From NCBI RefSeq assembly GCF_901827175.1, contig NZ_LR594664.1, positions 310,001 to 374,000 of the forward strand: 64,000 nt of DNA, in the 5' to 3' direction. The notes beneath the pieces were generated by a model. The model searched no databases. It worked only from the letters and a program-made list of their open reading frames with translations, and was not told the origin of the DNA. The position numbers and the translations under genes were made by a program. Positions 17,125-25,412 of this stretch are shown here, in pieces. Source of the stretch: Variovorax sp. RA8 (lineage in GTDB: Bacteria; Pseudomonadota; Gammaproteobacteria; Burkholderiales; Burkholderiaceae_C). How positions within the stretch are numbered: position 1 is the first letter of the stretch; the number at the start of each line of letters is the position of its first letter.

Positions 17125-17725
17125 ACCTGTTCCATCAGGGCAGGGATTCATCCGCCTGGTGGGTGCGGGCTGAGCCAGCGGTACCGGCTCCGTCATTACC
17201 AGCTCCATCGGTACCGGACCGTTGGGGGTGTCCGCCAAGTGTGGCTTTGGTCTGGAATGCTCACGTCCGGTACCCGCTCCATAGGAAAGGCAAGTGTGGC
17301 TTGGCGGGAGCTGCCCGCGTGGGGCTGCTCGGCCAGGCAGGAAACCTTTCCGAACCGGAATCGAGCAGGACGTGGTGCGTGTGGAGTTGGTCCCGCGGGA
17401 GTCTTGTTCGTGCGGGGATCTGGACCGGTGGGGGCGTAGCCCACGGGGCTGGGCCAGGAAGGAGGGAGGGCCTGGCAGTTGCGCACACTCATGATATACC
17501 GCGCTCCTCGCTCTGGGGCTCGGTTGGGGGCTGCATCTTTCCTGCCCCGGAGGTTGTGTGCGTGCGCCTTTCGGAGCGCACCTGGCGGTTTTTCGTTGGG
17601 GTGAGTATCGCTCGGATTCCGCAAACCTTGCGCAATCTTTTGTTTGTGCGCTAGTATTCTTGCGAACTTGAGAGGCGTTCGTCGCTTGCGCCAAAGAATT
17701 CACACACGAGACCGAGAAAAGATGC
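17125..17725. other. 600-bp non-coding region with short repeats
   Basis: No convincing gene on either strand. It contains GGTACCGG at 17180-17187 and 17210-17217 with a variant GGTACCCG at 17269-17276, each followed by CTCC or ACC; CAAGTGTGGCTT at 17236-17247 and again at 17291-17302; and several GCTCCATC/A motifs. This repeat density in a gene-free stretch fits a cis-acting site (partition centromere, oriT or origin), but none can be named. Confidence 0.45.
17487..17502. repeat. Right arm of a 16-bp perfect inverted repeat
   Basis: ACTCATGATATACCGC is the exact complement of the arm at 16635-16650. The two arms enclose the zinc-ribbon gene and the repeat-rich non-coding stretch. Confidence 0.7.
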
Positions 17726-18022
17726 TTGCCGGACGGCTTTCCCTGGGTGGCCTGCCGCGCGGCCGCCTCGCTGCGCGCACGTGCCGCCGAGTGCGGCTGG
17801 GCCGAGCTGCTCGGCCGGGGCGTCGATCAAGTGGGGGACGCAGCGTGCGTCCTCTTCATGTGCCTAGCCGGCTGCGCCGCGCTCGTCCTGGGCGCCGTCC
17901 TTCTCGCTCCCGTGATCGCCGTGGCCACGCTGGTGGTGGCGGTGCGCATGGGCGCCGCGCTCGTCCGGGGCGCCCGGGCCGCGGCCGCCAGGCAGGCGAC
18001 AGTCCGGAAGGCCGCGCCATGA
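17726..18022 (+). CDS. Small membrane protein with two hydrophobic segments
   Basis: 98 residues from TTG 17726. A long hydrophobic stretch (VLFMCLAGCAALVLGAVLLA and beyond) spans residues 42-77, enough for one long or two short membrane passes, with an Arg/Ala-rich cytoplasmic end. The start is uncertain: the nearest ATG (17722) is in another frame, and GAAAAG lies just upstream of the TTG. The stop overlaps the next ATG as ATGA. Confidence 0.5.
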   Translation: MPDGFPWVACRAAASLRARAAECGWAELLGRGVDQVGDAACVLFMCLAGCAALVLGAVLLAPVIAVATLVVAVRMGAALVRGARAAAARQATVRKAAP

Positions 18023-18537
18023 GTGCCATGAGAGGCATGAGGGAGGCCCCCGCGCGCAAGCCCGCGCCGTCCATCCTCGACGCGCCCGTCTCCCTGACCC
18101 ACCGGATGGACGACGTCAAGCCCGCAAGGCCCATGCCGCTGTGGCCCGAGCAGGAACTGGATGCCCTGCAGCCGTCCCCGGCCTCGCCGGGCGCCCTGGG
18201 CTTCTCGATCAAGGCCGAGATCAACCAAGGTTCGGTGGACTTCCGCGTGAGCGGCAAGGCCTCGGCCGTCACCTTCGAGGAGCTGGAAGCGGCCTGCCGC
18301 GAGCAGCTGCCGGGCGTCGTGCTCGAGCACCGCACGAAGTGGCTGCAGTACACGTTCGATCTCTGGTCGCACGCGGGCCAGTGCCTCTACTCGATCCCCC
18401 ATCGCCAGCATCGAGGAGCCCAAGCCCCCAGTCCCGCCAGCGCGCAAGCAGCGCCAGCACCCGGCCGAACTCGCGCCGCACCACCCTCGGGGATAGCCCG
18501 CGAGGAACCAAGCCCCCAAGCCCCTGGAATCACATGA
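18019..18537 (+). CDS. Hypothetical protein, probable frameshift near its end
   Basis: 172 residues as read. The central part (LGFSIKAEINQGSVDFRVSG, then TFEELEAACREQLPG) looks like a small alpha/beta domain of unknown family. After the five-C run at 18397-18401 the third-position G/C bias drops sharply in this frame. Deleting one C gives IASIEEPKPPVPPARKQRQH and a stop near 18494 with strong G/C bias, so the native protein is probably about 155 residues. Confidence 0.5.
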   Translation: MSAMRGMREAPARKPAPSILDAPVSLTHRMDDVKPARPMPLWPEQELDALQPSPASPGALGFSIKAEINQGSVDFRVSGKASAVTFEELEAACREQLPGVVLEHRTKWLQYTFDLWSHAGQCLYSIPHRQHRGAQAPSPASAQAAPAPGRTRAAPPSGIAREEPSPQAPGIT

Positions 18538-18794
18538 AGACATTCATCGCCACCGTCGCCCTGAGCCCCTGGATCGCCTACCACCTGCTGGGCTTGCTGG
18601 CCGGCGAGGACGCCGCATGGCAGTTCGTCAGCTCCAGCCTGTGGGTCGGCACCCCCATCCTGGTCGTGGTCGCCGCCCTGCGCGCCTACGGCGAAGGCCT
18701 CCAGCGGGGCGAGCGCCGCGCGAAAGGCTACGACGACGAGAGCCACCCCGACCGCCCCGCATTCCAAACGACCCAACTCGGACAGCTGAATTGA
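18534..18794 (+). CDS. Small membrane protein with two predicted segments
   Basis: 86 residues. Hydrophobic segments at about 5-24 (IATVALSPWIAYHLLGLLAG) and 35-52 (WVGTPILVVVAALRAYG) are followed by a charged tail. Overlapped at both ends with neighbours. No family recognised. Confidence 0.55.
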   Translation: MKTFIATVALSPWIAYHLLGLLAGEDAAWQFVSSSLWVGTPILVVVAALRAYGEGLQRGERRAKGYDDESHPDRPAFQTTQLGQLN

Positions 18795-19390
18795 CCTCCG
18801 CAGCCGACCTCCTCTCGCGCCACCTCTTCGGGTGCATCCCCGTAGCGCCGACCACGCCGGCAGACGCCGCCTGCACGATCCGCAGCATGGACGGCCTGCC
18901 GCCCTTGCGCCGGCAGCGCCCCGGCCTGCACCGCCATCCGGCCACCGACATCACGCCGGCGATGCGGTCTCTGAACTGCCCGAGCGTGCGCGGCGCGGGC
19001 GTGCCCGAGCCCGGCACCCAGATGAAGGCCGAGATCGCCGCCCTCTGGGCCGACGCGCTCGAATCGGGCAAGTACAAGCGCGGGGCTCGCCGCCTGAAAG
19101 ACCGGCTCGGCCGCCACTCTGCCGTCGGCGTCCTGTGCGAGGTGCACCGCTCGCTGCACCCGGACATGCGCGGCCTGCAGACCGAGGGCGCCAGCTACCT
19201 CGGGGAGAGCGCACTTCTGCCGCGCGTTGTGCTCGCCTGGGCAGGCCTGGACCTCTTCGCGAGCCAGGGGCCCGAGATCGCCATCAAGTCCAAGCTGACC
19301 CGCCAGTGGCGCTCTTTCGCCGTGGACGTGCACGATTTCATGGGCGCATCCTGGCCCGAGATCGCGCGGGCCTTGCGCAGCCAGATCTGA
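18791..19390 (+). CDS. Phage-type conserved hypothetical protein
   Basis: 199 residues from TTG 18791, which overlaps the upstream stop as TTGA. The part from about residue 78 (MKAEIAALWADALESGKYKR, then VGVLCEVHRS) matches a family of small phage/prophage proteins whose members read like ALRSGKYKQG...CCLGVLCDL. Function unknown. The first 75 residues are unlike that family, so ATG 19022 is a possible alternative start. Confidence 0.5.
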   Translation: MTSAADLLSRHLFGCIPVAPTTPADAACTIRSMDGLPPLRRQRPGLHRHPATDITPAMRSLNCPSVRGAGVPEPGTQMKAEIAALWADALESGKYKRGARRLKDRLGRHSAVGVLCEVHRSLHPDMRGLQTEGASYLGESALLPRVVLAWAGLDLFASQGPEIAIKSKLTRQWRSFAVDVHDFMGASWPEIARALRSQI

Positions 19391-19407
19391 GCAGAGGTGC
19401 AGATCTC

Positions 19408-19689
19408 ATGAAGCGCAGATCCTCTGCCGCAGGCCTTACCGGCTTCATCGGCTTCGACGCCGCCTGGTTCGGGGCATGCCTCAAGCAGCGCCGCCTGAAC
19501 AAGTCGCTCACGCTGCAGGAGCTGGCCGCCCTGACCGGCTTCTCGGTGTCCTCGATCTCCGAGATGGAGAACGGCCAGAAGCCCACCTTTCCGAAAGCCG
19601 CCGGCGTGTGCCAAGCGCTCGGCGTGCGCCTGTCCCGCGTGATGCTCGAAGCCGAGCAGCACGCCGATGCGGCCCGCGCCGCGAAGTGA
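19408..19689 (+). CDS. XRE-family helix-turn-helix regulator
   Basis: 93 residues with a classical lambda-repressor-type HTH at residues 20-75 (LKQRRLNKSLTLQELAALTG, then SVSSISEMENGQ). No effector domain follows, so it is a compact DNA-binding regulator, perhaps controlling the surrounding plus-strand genes. The nearby genes show no matching toxin, so an antitoxin role is less likely. Confidence 0.8.
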   Translation: MKRRSSAAGLTGFIGFDAAWFGACLKQRRLNKSLTLQELAALTGFSVSSISEMENGQKPTFPKAAGVCQALGVRLSRVMLEAEQHADAARAAK

Positions 19690-19709
19690 ACCCTTAGAGA
19701 AAGACCCCC

Positions 19710-20225
19710 ATGGTCCGAGATCCCCTGCGTACCCTCGCCCTCGCCGAAGCCCTCACCACGGGCGAGTTCCGGGGGCTCGAATGGGCCGTGAGCCGCGCTC
19801 GTCGCGACAGCGATGCCTACGGCACCAGGCCCGAGAACGCGCTCAGCGCGATCAGAAAGCTCAAGCAGCACATGTGCGCCCCGCGCGCCGAGGCTGATCT
19901 GATGTCGGTCAAGGAGCAGCGCGGCCTCGCCTGGGCGGTCGAGCGCGCCACCAAGGATGCGGACGGCTACGCATCGGAGGCGCATGCTGCGCGCAGCGCG
20001 ATCGCCAAGCTCCATGACACGATCAGGTTCGAGCAGCAGGCTCGCCTGGGCGGCCATCGCGATTGGGCCTACAAGCTGGAGGAGCGCCAGGCCGCCAGCG
20101 GCCACTTGGGCCAGGTGGCAATGCTCGCGGCCCGGGAGACGCTGGGCCGCCGGTTCGAGATGCGGGATCTCACCAGCTCGAGCACGCCACCCCGCGCTAC
20201 GGCGCACTCGAACGCCCTGGCCTGA
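19710..20225 (+). CDS. Hypothetical helical protein
   Basis: 171 residues with an internal repeat: ALTTGEFRGLEWAVSRARRD near residue 14 and SVKEQRGLAWAVERATKDAD near residue 66 share the pattern GLxWAVxRAxxDxDxY. Each unit is predicted helical. No family recognised. It precedes the HAD gene by one base. Confidence 0.55.
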   Translation: MVRDPLRTLALAEALTTGEFRGLEWAVSRARRDSDAYGTRPENALSAIRKLKQHMCAPRAEADLMSVKEQRGLAWAVERATKDADGYASEAHAARSAIAKLHDTIRFEQQARLGGHRDWAYKLEERQAASGHLGQVAMLAARETLGRRFEMRDLTSSSTPPRATAHSNALA

Positions 20226-20226
20226 C

Positions 20227-21048
20227 ATGGGAGAGCGCACTTACCCCGACCTCCACCGCGTCTACGTCGACATGGACGGCGTCATCGCGGACTTCGAAGC
20301 CGCGGCGCGCGCGCAAGGGATCGCGCCGGCGCAACTGAAGCTCCAGCGCGGCGCATACCTGGCGCTGCAGGTCATCGCGGGCGCCAAAGAGGCGCTGCAG
20401 GACCTCGCGGGAATGGACGTCGACCTCTTCGTCCTCACGAAGATTCCGAGCTGCAACGCCTACGCCGCCACTGAGAAGCTACTCTGGATCGAATCGCACT
20501 TCCCCGAGCTGCACGACCGAGTGATCATCACCTCCGACAAGGGATGCGTGGGCAAGCAGCGCGACTTCCTGATCGACGACCACCCGGAGTGGGCGAACGC
20601 CCGCCAGTTCCCCGGCACGATCATCACATTCACGGGCGACTGGCCCTCGGTGGTCGAGCAGATCCGCATCGGGCTGCGCATCCCCCAGTCCATGGCCAGC
20701 GCGCTCAGCGCCTCGCCCTCGCCTACCGCCTCGGTACCAGCGCCAGCTGCAACAACTCCGCCTGGGCCGGTGCCCGCCTCGCCCTTCCGCTCAGGGATGT
20801 GGATCGCGAGGGAGGACCAGCTCGGGCGCGTGCGCTACGTGCACCCGGACGGCAGCCTGGACATCGTGCTGTTCGCGCCCGACGGGCGCCAGATCGGGCG
20901 CGTAACTCCCCCAATGGGCGGCCCGCGCGGCTTCGAGCCGAACTGCCACCCGGACGGCTGGGCGCAGATCGAGAAGCCCGCGCTTCCAGCGACGAGATTC
21001 GCATTCCTGCACGATCTGGTGGAGCCGGTGGACCGTCTCCGCGCTTAG
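20227..21048 (+). CDS. HAD-family 5'(3')-deoxyribonucleotidase-like protein with extra C-terminal domain
   Basis: 273 residues. Residues 10-155 are a HAD hydrolase of the NT5C type: the nucleophile motif is YVDMDGVIADF (Asp15, Asp17), VLTKIPS holds the second motif, and LIDDHPEWA supplies the third acidic pair. Such enzymes dephosphorylate (deoxy)nucleoside monophosphates. After a Pro/Ala linker, residues 190-270 repeat the domain found at the end of the protein at 11688-12416 (DGRQIGRVTPPMGGPRGFEP). The enzyme could tune nucleotide pools together with the plasmid thymidylate kinase. Confidence 0.72.
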   Translation: MGERTYPDLHRVYVDMDGVIADFEAAARAQGIAPAQLKLQRGAYLALQVIAGAKEALQDLAGMDVDLFVLTKIPSCNAYAATEKLLWIESHFPELHDRVIITSDKGCVGKQRDFLIDDHPEWANARQFPGTIITFTGDWPSVVEQIRIGLRIPQSMASALSASPSPTASVPAPAATTPPGPVPASPFRSGMWIAREDQLGRVRYVHPDGSLDIVLFAPDGRQIGRVTPPMGGPRGFEPNCHPDGWAQIEKPALPATRFAFLHDLVEPVDRLRA

Positions 21049-21097
21049 CAGCCGCGACAATTCGCGCTCAACCGACAACACGACGCCTTCGCCGTAC

Positions 21098-21952
21098 ATG
21101 GACTACAACGCACTGCTGAAACGTTTCTATACCGCGCTGCTCGAGGCAGCGAATCCGGAGCTCATGGGCGCAGTGCACACGTTCCGCGCCGACGGTGTGA
21201 TCGGACTGGACGACATCTTCCTTCCCGGCGTATCGGACGGCTATGGCGAGGCGCCGCTCAAGGTGATGGTCATCGGTCGGGAGCGCCACTATCGCTACAG
21301 GGCGCCCCGGGCAGAAGCCCCTGCCGCAAACGCCCGACCGGCTCTATCGATCCGCGAGTATGTCGAACACGGGATGCGGCGACATGAAGAGGTGCGCACG
21401 GAGATCTTCGTCAAAGACGCGCACGACTCCGACCTGCTCGGTTTGCTGGTGAGCGTCGCCAAGGCCATCAAGACCGAGGAATCGCCCCTTGGTGCAGGCG
21501 TCGTGTACGCAAACCTGTTCGCAGTCGCATTCAAAGGGGGCGATCCGCGCAAGACCGAGGCATGGCCACACATCCGGGACCTATCGAAGGCGCTGCTCGA
21601 CATCCAGATCGACGTTCTGAAGCCGGACGTTATCGTCTTCGCCAATGGCATCGACTCGGCCCCCCAACGCAAGCTCTTCTTCCCCCACACGCCGAAGAAG
21701 CGGAGCAAGGGCGGGGAGGTTGTTCGTTGCACCAACGGCGTGAGCTGGAAGGCGACACACGGGATCGAAGCCGGGCACCTGTACGGCTTCAAGCTGGATG
21801 AACGCATCCAGTGCTATCGGATCCACCACCCGTCCTCGCCGTCTCACCGTGCCAAGGCGGCTGCGGCCCGGGTCGTGCTGCTGAAGCTCTTGAAGGAAAC
21901 GCTCGCGACCAGGACTGCAGCCTTCGCCCAACCCGCCAGCCAGGAACAGTGA
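21098..21952 (+). CDS. Uracil-DNA glycosylase-fold protein, copy 1
   Basis: 284 residues. Strands and motifs in order: LKVMVIGRERHYRY near residue 54, VVYANLFAVAFKGGD near 137, LLDIQIDVLKPDVIVFANG near 167, and YRIHHPSSPSH near 249. This series (glycine-bearing first motif, N in the second, final HPS motif) is the layout of the UDG superfamily. The protein at 23711-24484 shares it. No established subfamily; activity on uracil or another lesion, or on nucleotides, cannot be decided from sequence. Confidence 0.55.
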   Translation: MDYNALLKRFYTALLEAANPELMGAVHTFRADGVIGLDDIFLPGVSDGYGEAPLKVMVIGRERHYRYRAPRAEAPAANARPALSIREYVEHGMRRHEEVRTEIFVKDAHDSDLLGLLVSVAKAIKTEESPLGAGVVYANLFAVAFKGGDPRKTEAWPHIRDLSKALLDIQIDVLKPDVIVFANGIDSAPQRKLFFPHTPKKRSKGGEVVRCTNGVSWKATHGIEAGHLYGFKLDERIQCYRIHHPSSPSHRAKAAAARVVLLKLLKETLATRTAAFAQPASQEQ

Positions 21953-21974
21953 GTGGACGCGCAAGCGCCACGAG

Positions 21975-22000
21975 AAAGCCGGACCTGGAGCCCGGCCTTT
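21975..22000. terminator. Bidirectional terminator between convergent genes
   Basis: GCCGG (21978-21982) and CCGGC (21992-21996) form the stem, flanked by AAA and TTT that extend it past a one-base bulge. It lies between two converging stop codons. Confidence 0.5.
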
Positions 22001-22018
22001 GCTTGGGGTGCGGGTGTT

Positions 22019-22390
22019 TCAGATAGCAGGCTGATCACCGCGCGCCGCGGCGCGTGCCTGCATGCGGACACTGGCGCGGTCCGCCGAGGACTGCACGCGC
22101 GTCACGCCCTGCCCGTAGCCTTCCGCATACGGGTTGGCGCTGTGGGCGGCAACGACGCCTTGCGAGCGCACCGAGGCGCGGTCGACGGTGCTGGCGATCT
22201 GGGTCACTCCCTGGCCCGCCGCGTCGCTGAACTGGTCGGCGCGGGCGGCAGCGGCGCCGTCGGCGCGCACCTCGGCGCGAGCCTTCACCGACTCGAACTT
22301 GAGCACGCCGTGATAGGTCTCGGCGTGGACGCCGGCGGCGGCGACGATGGCGAGCGCAAAGCCGGAGAGGATCTTGGAAGCGGTGTTCAT
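22019..22390 (-). CDS. Exported DUF4148-like protein
   Basis: 123 residues with a clear signal peptide (MNTASKILSGFALAIVAAAG, cleavage after VHA). The mature part is Ala-rich with two related helical units, each containing ADRASVRxQ or VDRASVRSQG. This is typical of small secreted proteins of Burkholderiales. AAGGAA lies six bases before ATG 22390. Role unknown. Confidence 0.65.
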   Translation of the reverse strand: MNTASKILSGFALAIVAAAGVHAETYHGVLKFESVKARAEVRADGAAAARADQFSDAAGQGVTQIASTVDRASVRSQGVVAAHSANPYAEGYGQGVTRVQSSADRASVRMQARAAARGDQPAI

Positions 22391-22612
22391 GATGGGTTCC
22401 TTCGGTGATTGGGTGATGTGGGAGGAAGTTTGCGCCCGGCAAGGGCCTTTCGGATGTGCGTTTTCGCACCTCCGCATTCATGTCGCGGAAACAATGCCGG
22501 GGACCACTGCCCCTCGACCCTCGCGGCGTCGACCCACGCTGATGCTTGATCGCAACGCAGAAACGCCTGCTTCGAGCATCACTGCGGCGAGTGGCCCGTA
22601 TCCTCGGAGCAA

Positions 22613-23710
22613 ATGGCCCGCACCATCACGAATTCCTCCGCTCGTAGCCTCCCGTGGTTGCAGAACCCGCTCCAAGCACACAAGGAGTGGCGCGCCACGC
22701 TGAGCTGGAGCCACGCCGGGGACGAGAGCAACGGCGACGCACTCTACACGGAGCACAGCAACAACCTCTATCAGTCCTTCTGGGGCAAGTTCTGCCGCTG
22801 GCTCGCCGCCAGGTCGCTCAAGCTCGACCAGGTCAAGCAGGCCCACATAGAGGACTTCCTCGCATCGCTGCGCGGCCGCAAGAATTCGCCGGCCAGCGTG
22901 CGCACCATGCGCACCTACCTGGCCGAGATCCACCGCGTGTTCACGCACCTGGAGGCATCCGAGATCCTGCGCACCAACCCCGCCGCGGTCGTGCTCGAAG
23001 GCAAGCGCAGGAAGGCCGAGAGCCGCCTCGAGACGGACCCTCCGCTGCCTCCTGGCCCGACGTTCCTCGCTGCCTACGAGAAGATGGCCGCCCGGATGTT
23101 CATCGAGGAGAGCGACGAACTGCGCCAGGGATGGACGCCCGCGCGCAACCTGGCGCTGCGGCTGCTGGTGGCCGAGTGCGGCTTGAAGCTGTCCGAGGTC
23201 TGCAAGCTCATCCCGCGCAACATCTCCTTCATGGACGACGGCACGGTGGTGATCCGCTCACCCGGGCACCGCCAGGTCGCCGCCCGCACGCTGGTCGGAA
23301 AGCGCCGGCTCGCCGCCTCCCTCGCGCGCTGGATGGAGATGCGATCCCAGCTGCGCGTCGTGAAGTCTCGCCGAGCGATCGCGGAGGGCTCGCGCGCCTC
23401 GAACCGCCTGTTCCTCGGCCAGGTCGACATCGCACCAGCCGGGGACGTGGTCGCCGGCGGGCATGGCGCGGCGCGCAGCCCGATCGCCCCGGACCTGGCC
23501 GAGCGCGTCGTGACCAGCTGCGTGAAGCGGACCCTTGAGGAGCTGGGCCACCAGGCCGCCTTCCACGGCCCGCAGTTCGTGCGCAACGCCTACGCCGCGC
23601 GGCTGATCCATCGCGGGATGAACGACGCCGACGTGTCAGACCAGCTCGGGATGAAGACGACGTTCACGGCGCGGGCGATCCGCGAGAAGCTTCAACTAGT
23701 GCAGGCATAG
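22613..23710 (+). CDS. Tyrosine-recombinase-like protein without the catalytic residues
   Basis: 365 residues. The N-terminal half has the SAM-like core-binding domain (NNLYQSFWGKFCRWLAARSL), and the C-terminal half follows the recombinase fold. The first catalytic Arg is Lys (AECGLKLSEVCKL), the HxLR box is degenerate (HGPQFVRNAYAARLIHRG), and the expected nucleophile Tyr after the LG motif is absent (QLGMKTTFTARAI). The frame is intact, so selection has kept the protein. It is probably a DNA-binding or architectural protein rather than an active integrase. Its stop is immediately followed by the start of a UDG-fold protein. Confidence 0.7.
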   Translation: MARTITNSSARSLPWLQNPLQAHKEWRATLSWSHAGDESNGDALYTEHSNNLYQSFWGKFCRWLAARSLKLDQVKQAHIEDFLASLRGRKNSPASVRTMRTYLAEIHRVFTHLEASEILRTNPAAVVLEGKRRKAESRLETDPPLPPGPTFLAAYEKMAARMFIEESDELRQGWTPARNLALRLLVAECGLKLSEVCKLIPRNISFMDDGTVVIRSPGHRQVAARTLVGKRRLAASLARWMEMRSQLRVVKSRRAIAEGSRASNRLFLGQVDIAPAGDVVAGGHGAARSPIAPDLAERVVTSCVKRTLEELGHQAAFHGPQFVRNAYAARLIHRGMNDADVSDQLGMKTTFTARAIREKLQLVQA

Positions 23711-24484
23711 ATGCTCAACCAGAAAAATCGCCACGGCGCCACGACGCAGCCGCCCGGCCATAAGGGGCTTGACCCCGTGGCTGTGAATGCTGCGCTGCAC
23801 GAGGCCCACTGCAGAATCTTCACGCCTGCGGCGCTCGCACCATTCCTTGGGATGCCGGGCCGCTCGGGTGTGTTCCTTCCCATGGCCACCCCCGCCTACT
23901 GCAATAGCGTTGGCCGAATCATCGTAGTCGGGCGCGCGCCAAAGGCGTGGCTGAACGAAGTCGATCTGTCGGCGACACCGACAGCGGAATACGTTCGTCG
24001 TTCTGCCAAAGCCCACCTCGGTGTGCTGCTCGCAAAACCGGGGAAGCACAAGTTCCTCCAGTTCTTGAAGTGTGGCAGCCAGCGCATGGGCGGTGTCGTC
24101 GGCGCGCTGGGCTGGTGCAACCTGTTCGCGACCAGCCATTCAAGGGCCTCGCCTATGTCCATTGCGAGAGACTTTCCGGATGCGTACCAAGCCATCAAGC
24201 GCCTCTCGAGAGAGCTTCTGGACGCCCAGTTGAGCATTCTGCAGCCGCAAGTCATCTGCTTTACGACGAACCCATCGCTCGACCAGCAACTCAAGTGCCA
24301 CTTCGGCGAACGGATGGGTCCCATCACCGTTGAGAATGAAGGCGCCCGGCTGCGCTTTCACCTTGATGGCATTCCCGCCTGGCGCATCAACCACCCGATG
24401 CACCTGGCGAAGCTCGAACGGAAAACCGCGCTCGCGGAAATGATCTCGGTCGCAAAGGCCGCTGCCACCCGTGAGACGGCCTAG
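23711..24484 (+). CDS. Uracil-DNA glycosylase-fold protein, copy 2
   Basis: 257 residues, paralogous in layout to the protein at 21098: SVGRIIVVGRAPKAWL, ALGWCNLFATSHS, LLDAQLSILQPQVICFTTN and the final AWRINHPMHLAKLE occur in the same order and spacing. The last motif has NHP rather than HPS. It starts with ATG directly after the recombinase-like gene stop, so the two are co-translated. Its stop overlaps the stop of the converging gene as CTAG. Confidence 0.55.
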   Translation: MLNQKNRHGATTQPPGHKGLDPVAVNAALHEAHCRIFTPAALAPFLGMPGRSGVFLPMATPAYCNSVGRIIVVGRAPKAWLNEVDLSATPTAEYVRRSAKAHLGVLLAKPGKHKFLQFLKCGSQRMGGVVGALGWCNLFATSHSRASPMSIARDFPDAYQAIKRLSRELLDAQLSILQPQVICFTTNPSLDQQLKCHFGERMGPITVENEGARLRFHLDGIPAWRINHPMHLAKLERKTALAEMISVAKAAATRETA

Positions 24485-24936
24485 CCGGATCGAGGCGGCC
24501 TGATCCCGACATCCGGATCGGCGTCGTACGGCCATCCCAGCTCATAGCTGCCCAGCGGAGCCGGCGCTGAATCGTTCGCGGCGCGCCTGTCACCTTCCCT
24601 GCGCACGATCGGCACATAGGCATCCCAGCGGACCGCCGTCATCACCATCTCGTCGATCTTCTCGCGTATTGCACTCGCAGGGACCAGCAGCCTGAAGCGT
24701 TCCAGGGTGGCCGCCTTCAACGCCGGCGAGCTCGACATCTTCAGAAACGTCTGGTCGGCCTCCTCGACCGTTGAGAACCAGCAGGCCGAGGTGCCCGTCA
24801 CCGCACGCGGGTCCACGGCGATGCAGTGCACTGACCTGCTCGCCGGCGATCCGACAGAAGCCGGGGCCAACGCAATAGATGCTTGAGGACCGGCATGGCC
24901 GGAACGTCGGGAGAGGAATGAAGGGAGTCGTGCCAC
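24481..24936 (-). CDS. Hypothetical protein
   Basis: 151 residues from GTG 24936, with AAGGCA a few bases upstream. The middle (VHCIAVDPRAVTGTSACWFS) and AREKIDEMV-like helices look like a small folded protein with no known domain. The open frame extends further upstream but crosses an A/T-rich leader with T-runs that is unlikely to be coding. Confidence 0.45.
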   Translation of the reverse strand: MARLPSFLSRRSGHAGPQASIALAPASVGSPASRSVHCIAVDPRAVTGTSACWFSTVEEADQTFLKMSSSPALKAATLERFRLLVPASAIREKIDEMVMTAVRWDAYVPIVRREGDRRAANDSAPAPLGSYELGWPYDADPDVGIRPPRSG

Positions 24937-25078
24937 AGTCTGCCTTGCGGTATTCGTGTCTGTGCCGGTATTCTGTTGCGAACTAACAATTCCACGATTT
25001 TTTTCTGTAATCGAGCAGAATCCCGACGGACCTCCGATCGAAGGAAGCCCTTCCCCACATCGCGTCTCGAAGCCCTGT

Positions 25079-25381
25079 ATGACCGTCTTCAACATCGCAA
25101 TCACCATGGACATCGTCTGCGCAGCCATCAGCATGGCCGGCAGCCTGCTCGTGGCGCGCTATGACCGGTGGTCGTACCTGGGCTGGATGGCCTGGCTCGT
25201 CGCCAACGTTCTCTGGATCGTCTGGGCGTTCACCGCGCCGACGGCGCCCGTGTGGGGCGTTGTCGCCCAGAACGTTTTCTTCTTCTACACCAGCGTGAAG
25301 GGCTACCTGGCCTGCCGCAAGTCCATGAAGTCAGCAGCGGCCCCTGCTGTTGCGCGGTCTGGGCTTCCGGCGTCGTCCTGA
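25079..25381 (+). CDS. Small membrane protein, PnuC-like
   Basis: 100 residues from ATG 25079. Three hydrophobic segments (about 4-22, 30-50 and 55-75) and the LGWMAWLVANVLWIVWAF ... FFFYTSVKGY pattern resemble half of a PnuC/SWEET-type transporter and many small phage membrane proteins. With only three passes, it would have to work as a dimer if it transports anything. Confidence 0.55.
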   Translation: MTVFNIAITMDIVCAAISMAGSLLVARYDRWSYLGWMAWLVANVLWIVWAFTAPTAPVWGVVAQNVFFFYTSVKGYLACRKSMKSAAAPAVARSGLPASS

Positions 25382-25412
25382 ACGCCCTCCCCCGCGCCCT
25401 TCTCTGAATCAC

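Noticed and set aside
16624..17703. A 359-codon minus-strand frame across the repeat-rich region
   Set aside because: Low-complexity Pro/Ser/Arg sequence without motif or ribosome site; it spans the inverted-repeat arms and is most likely non-coding.
22613..23710. Active phage-type integrase with an attachment site nearby
   Set aside because: The catalytic residues are missing and no tRNA gene or direct repeats suggesting att sites are adjacent.
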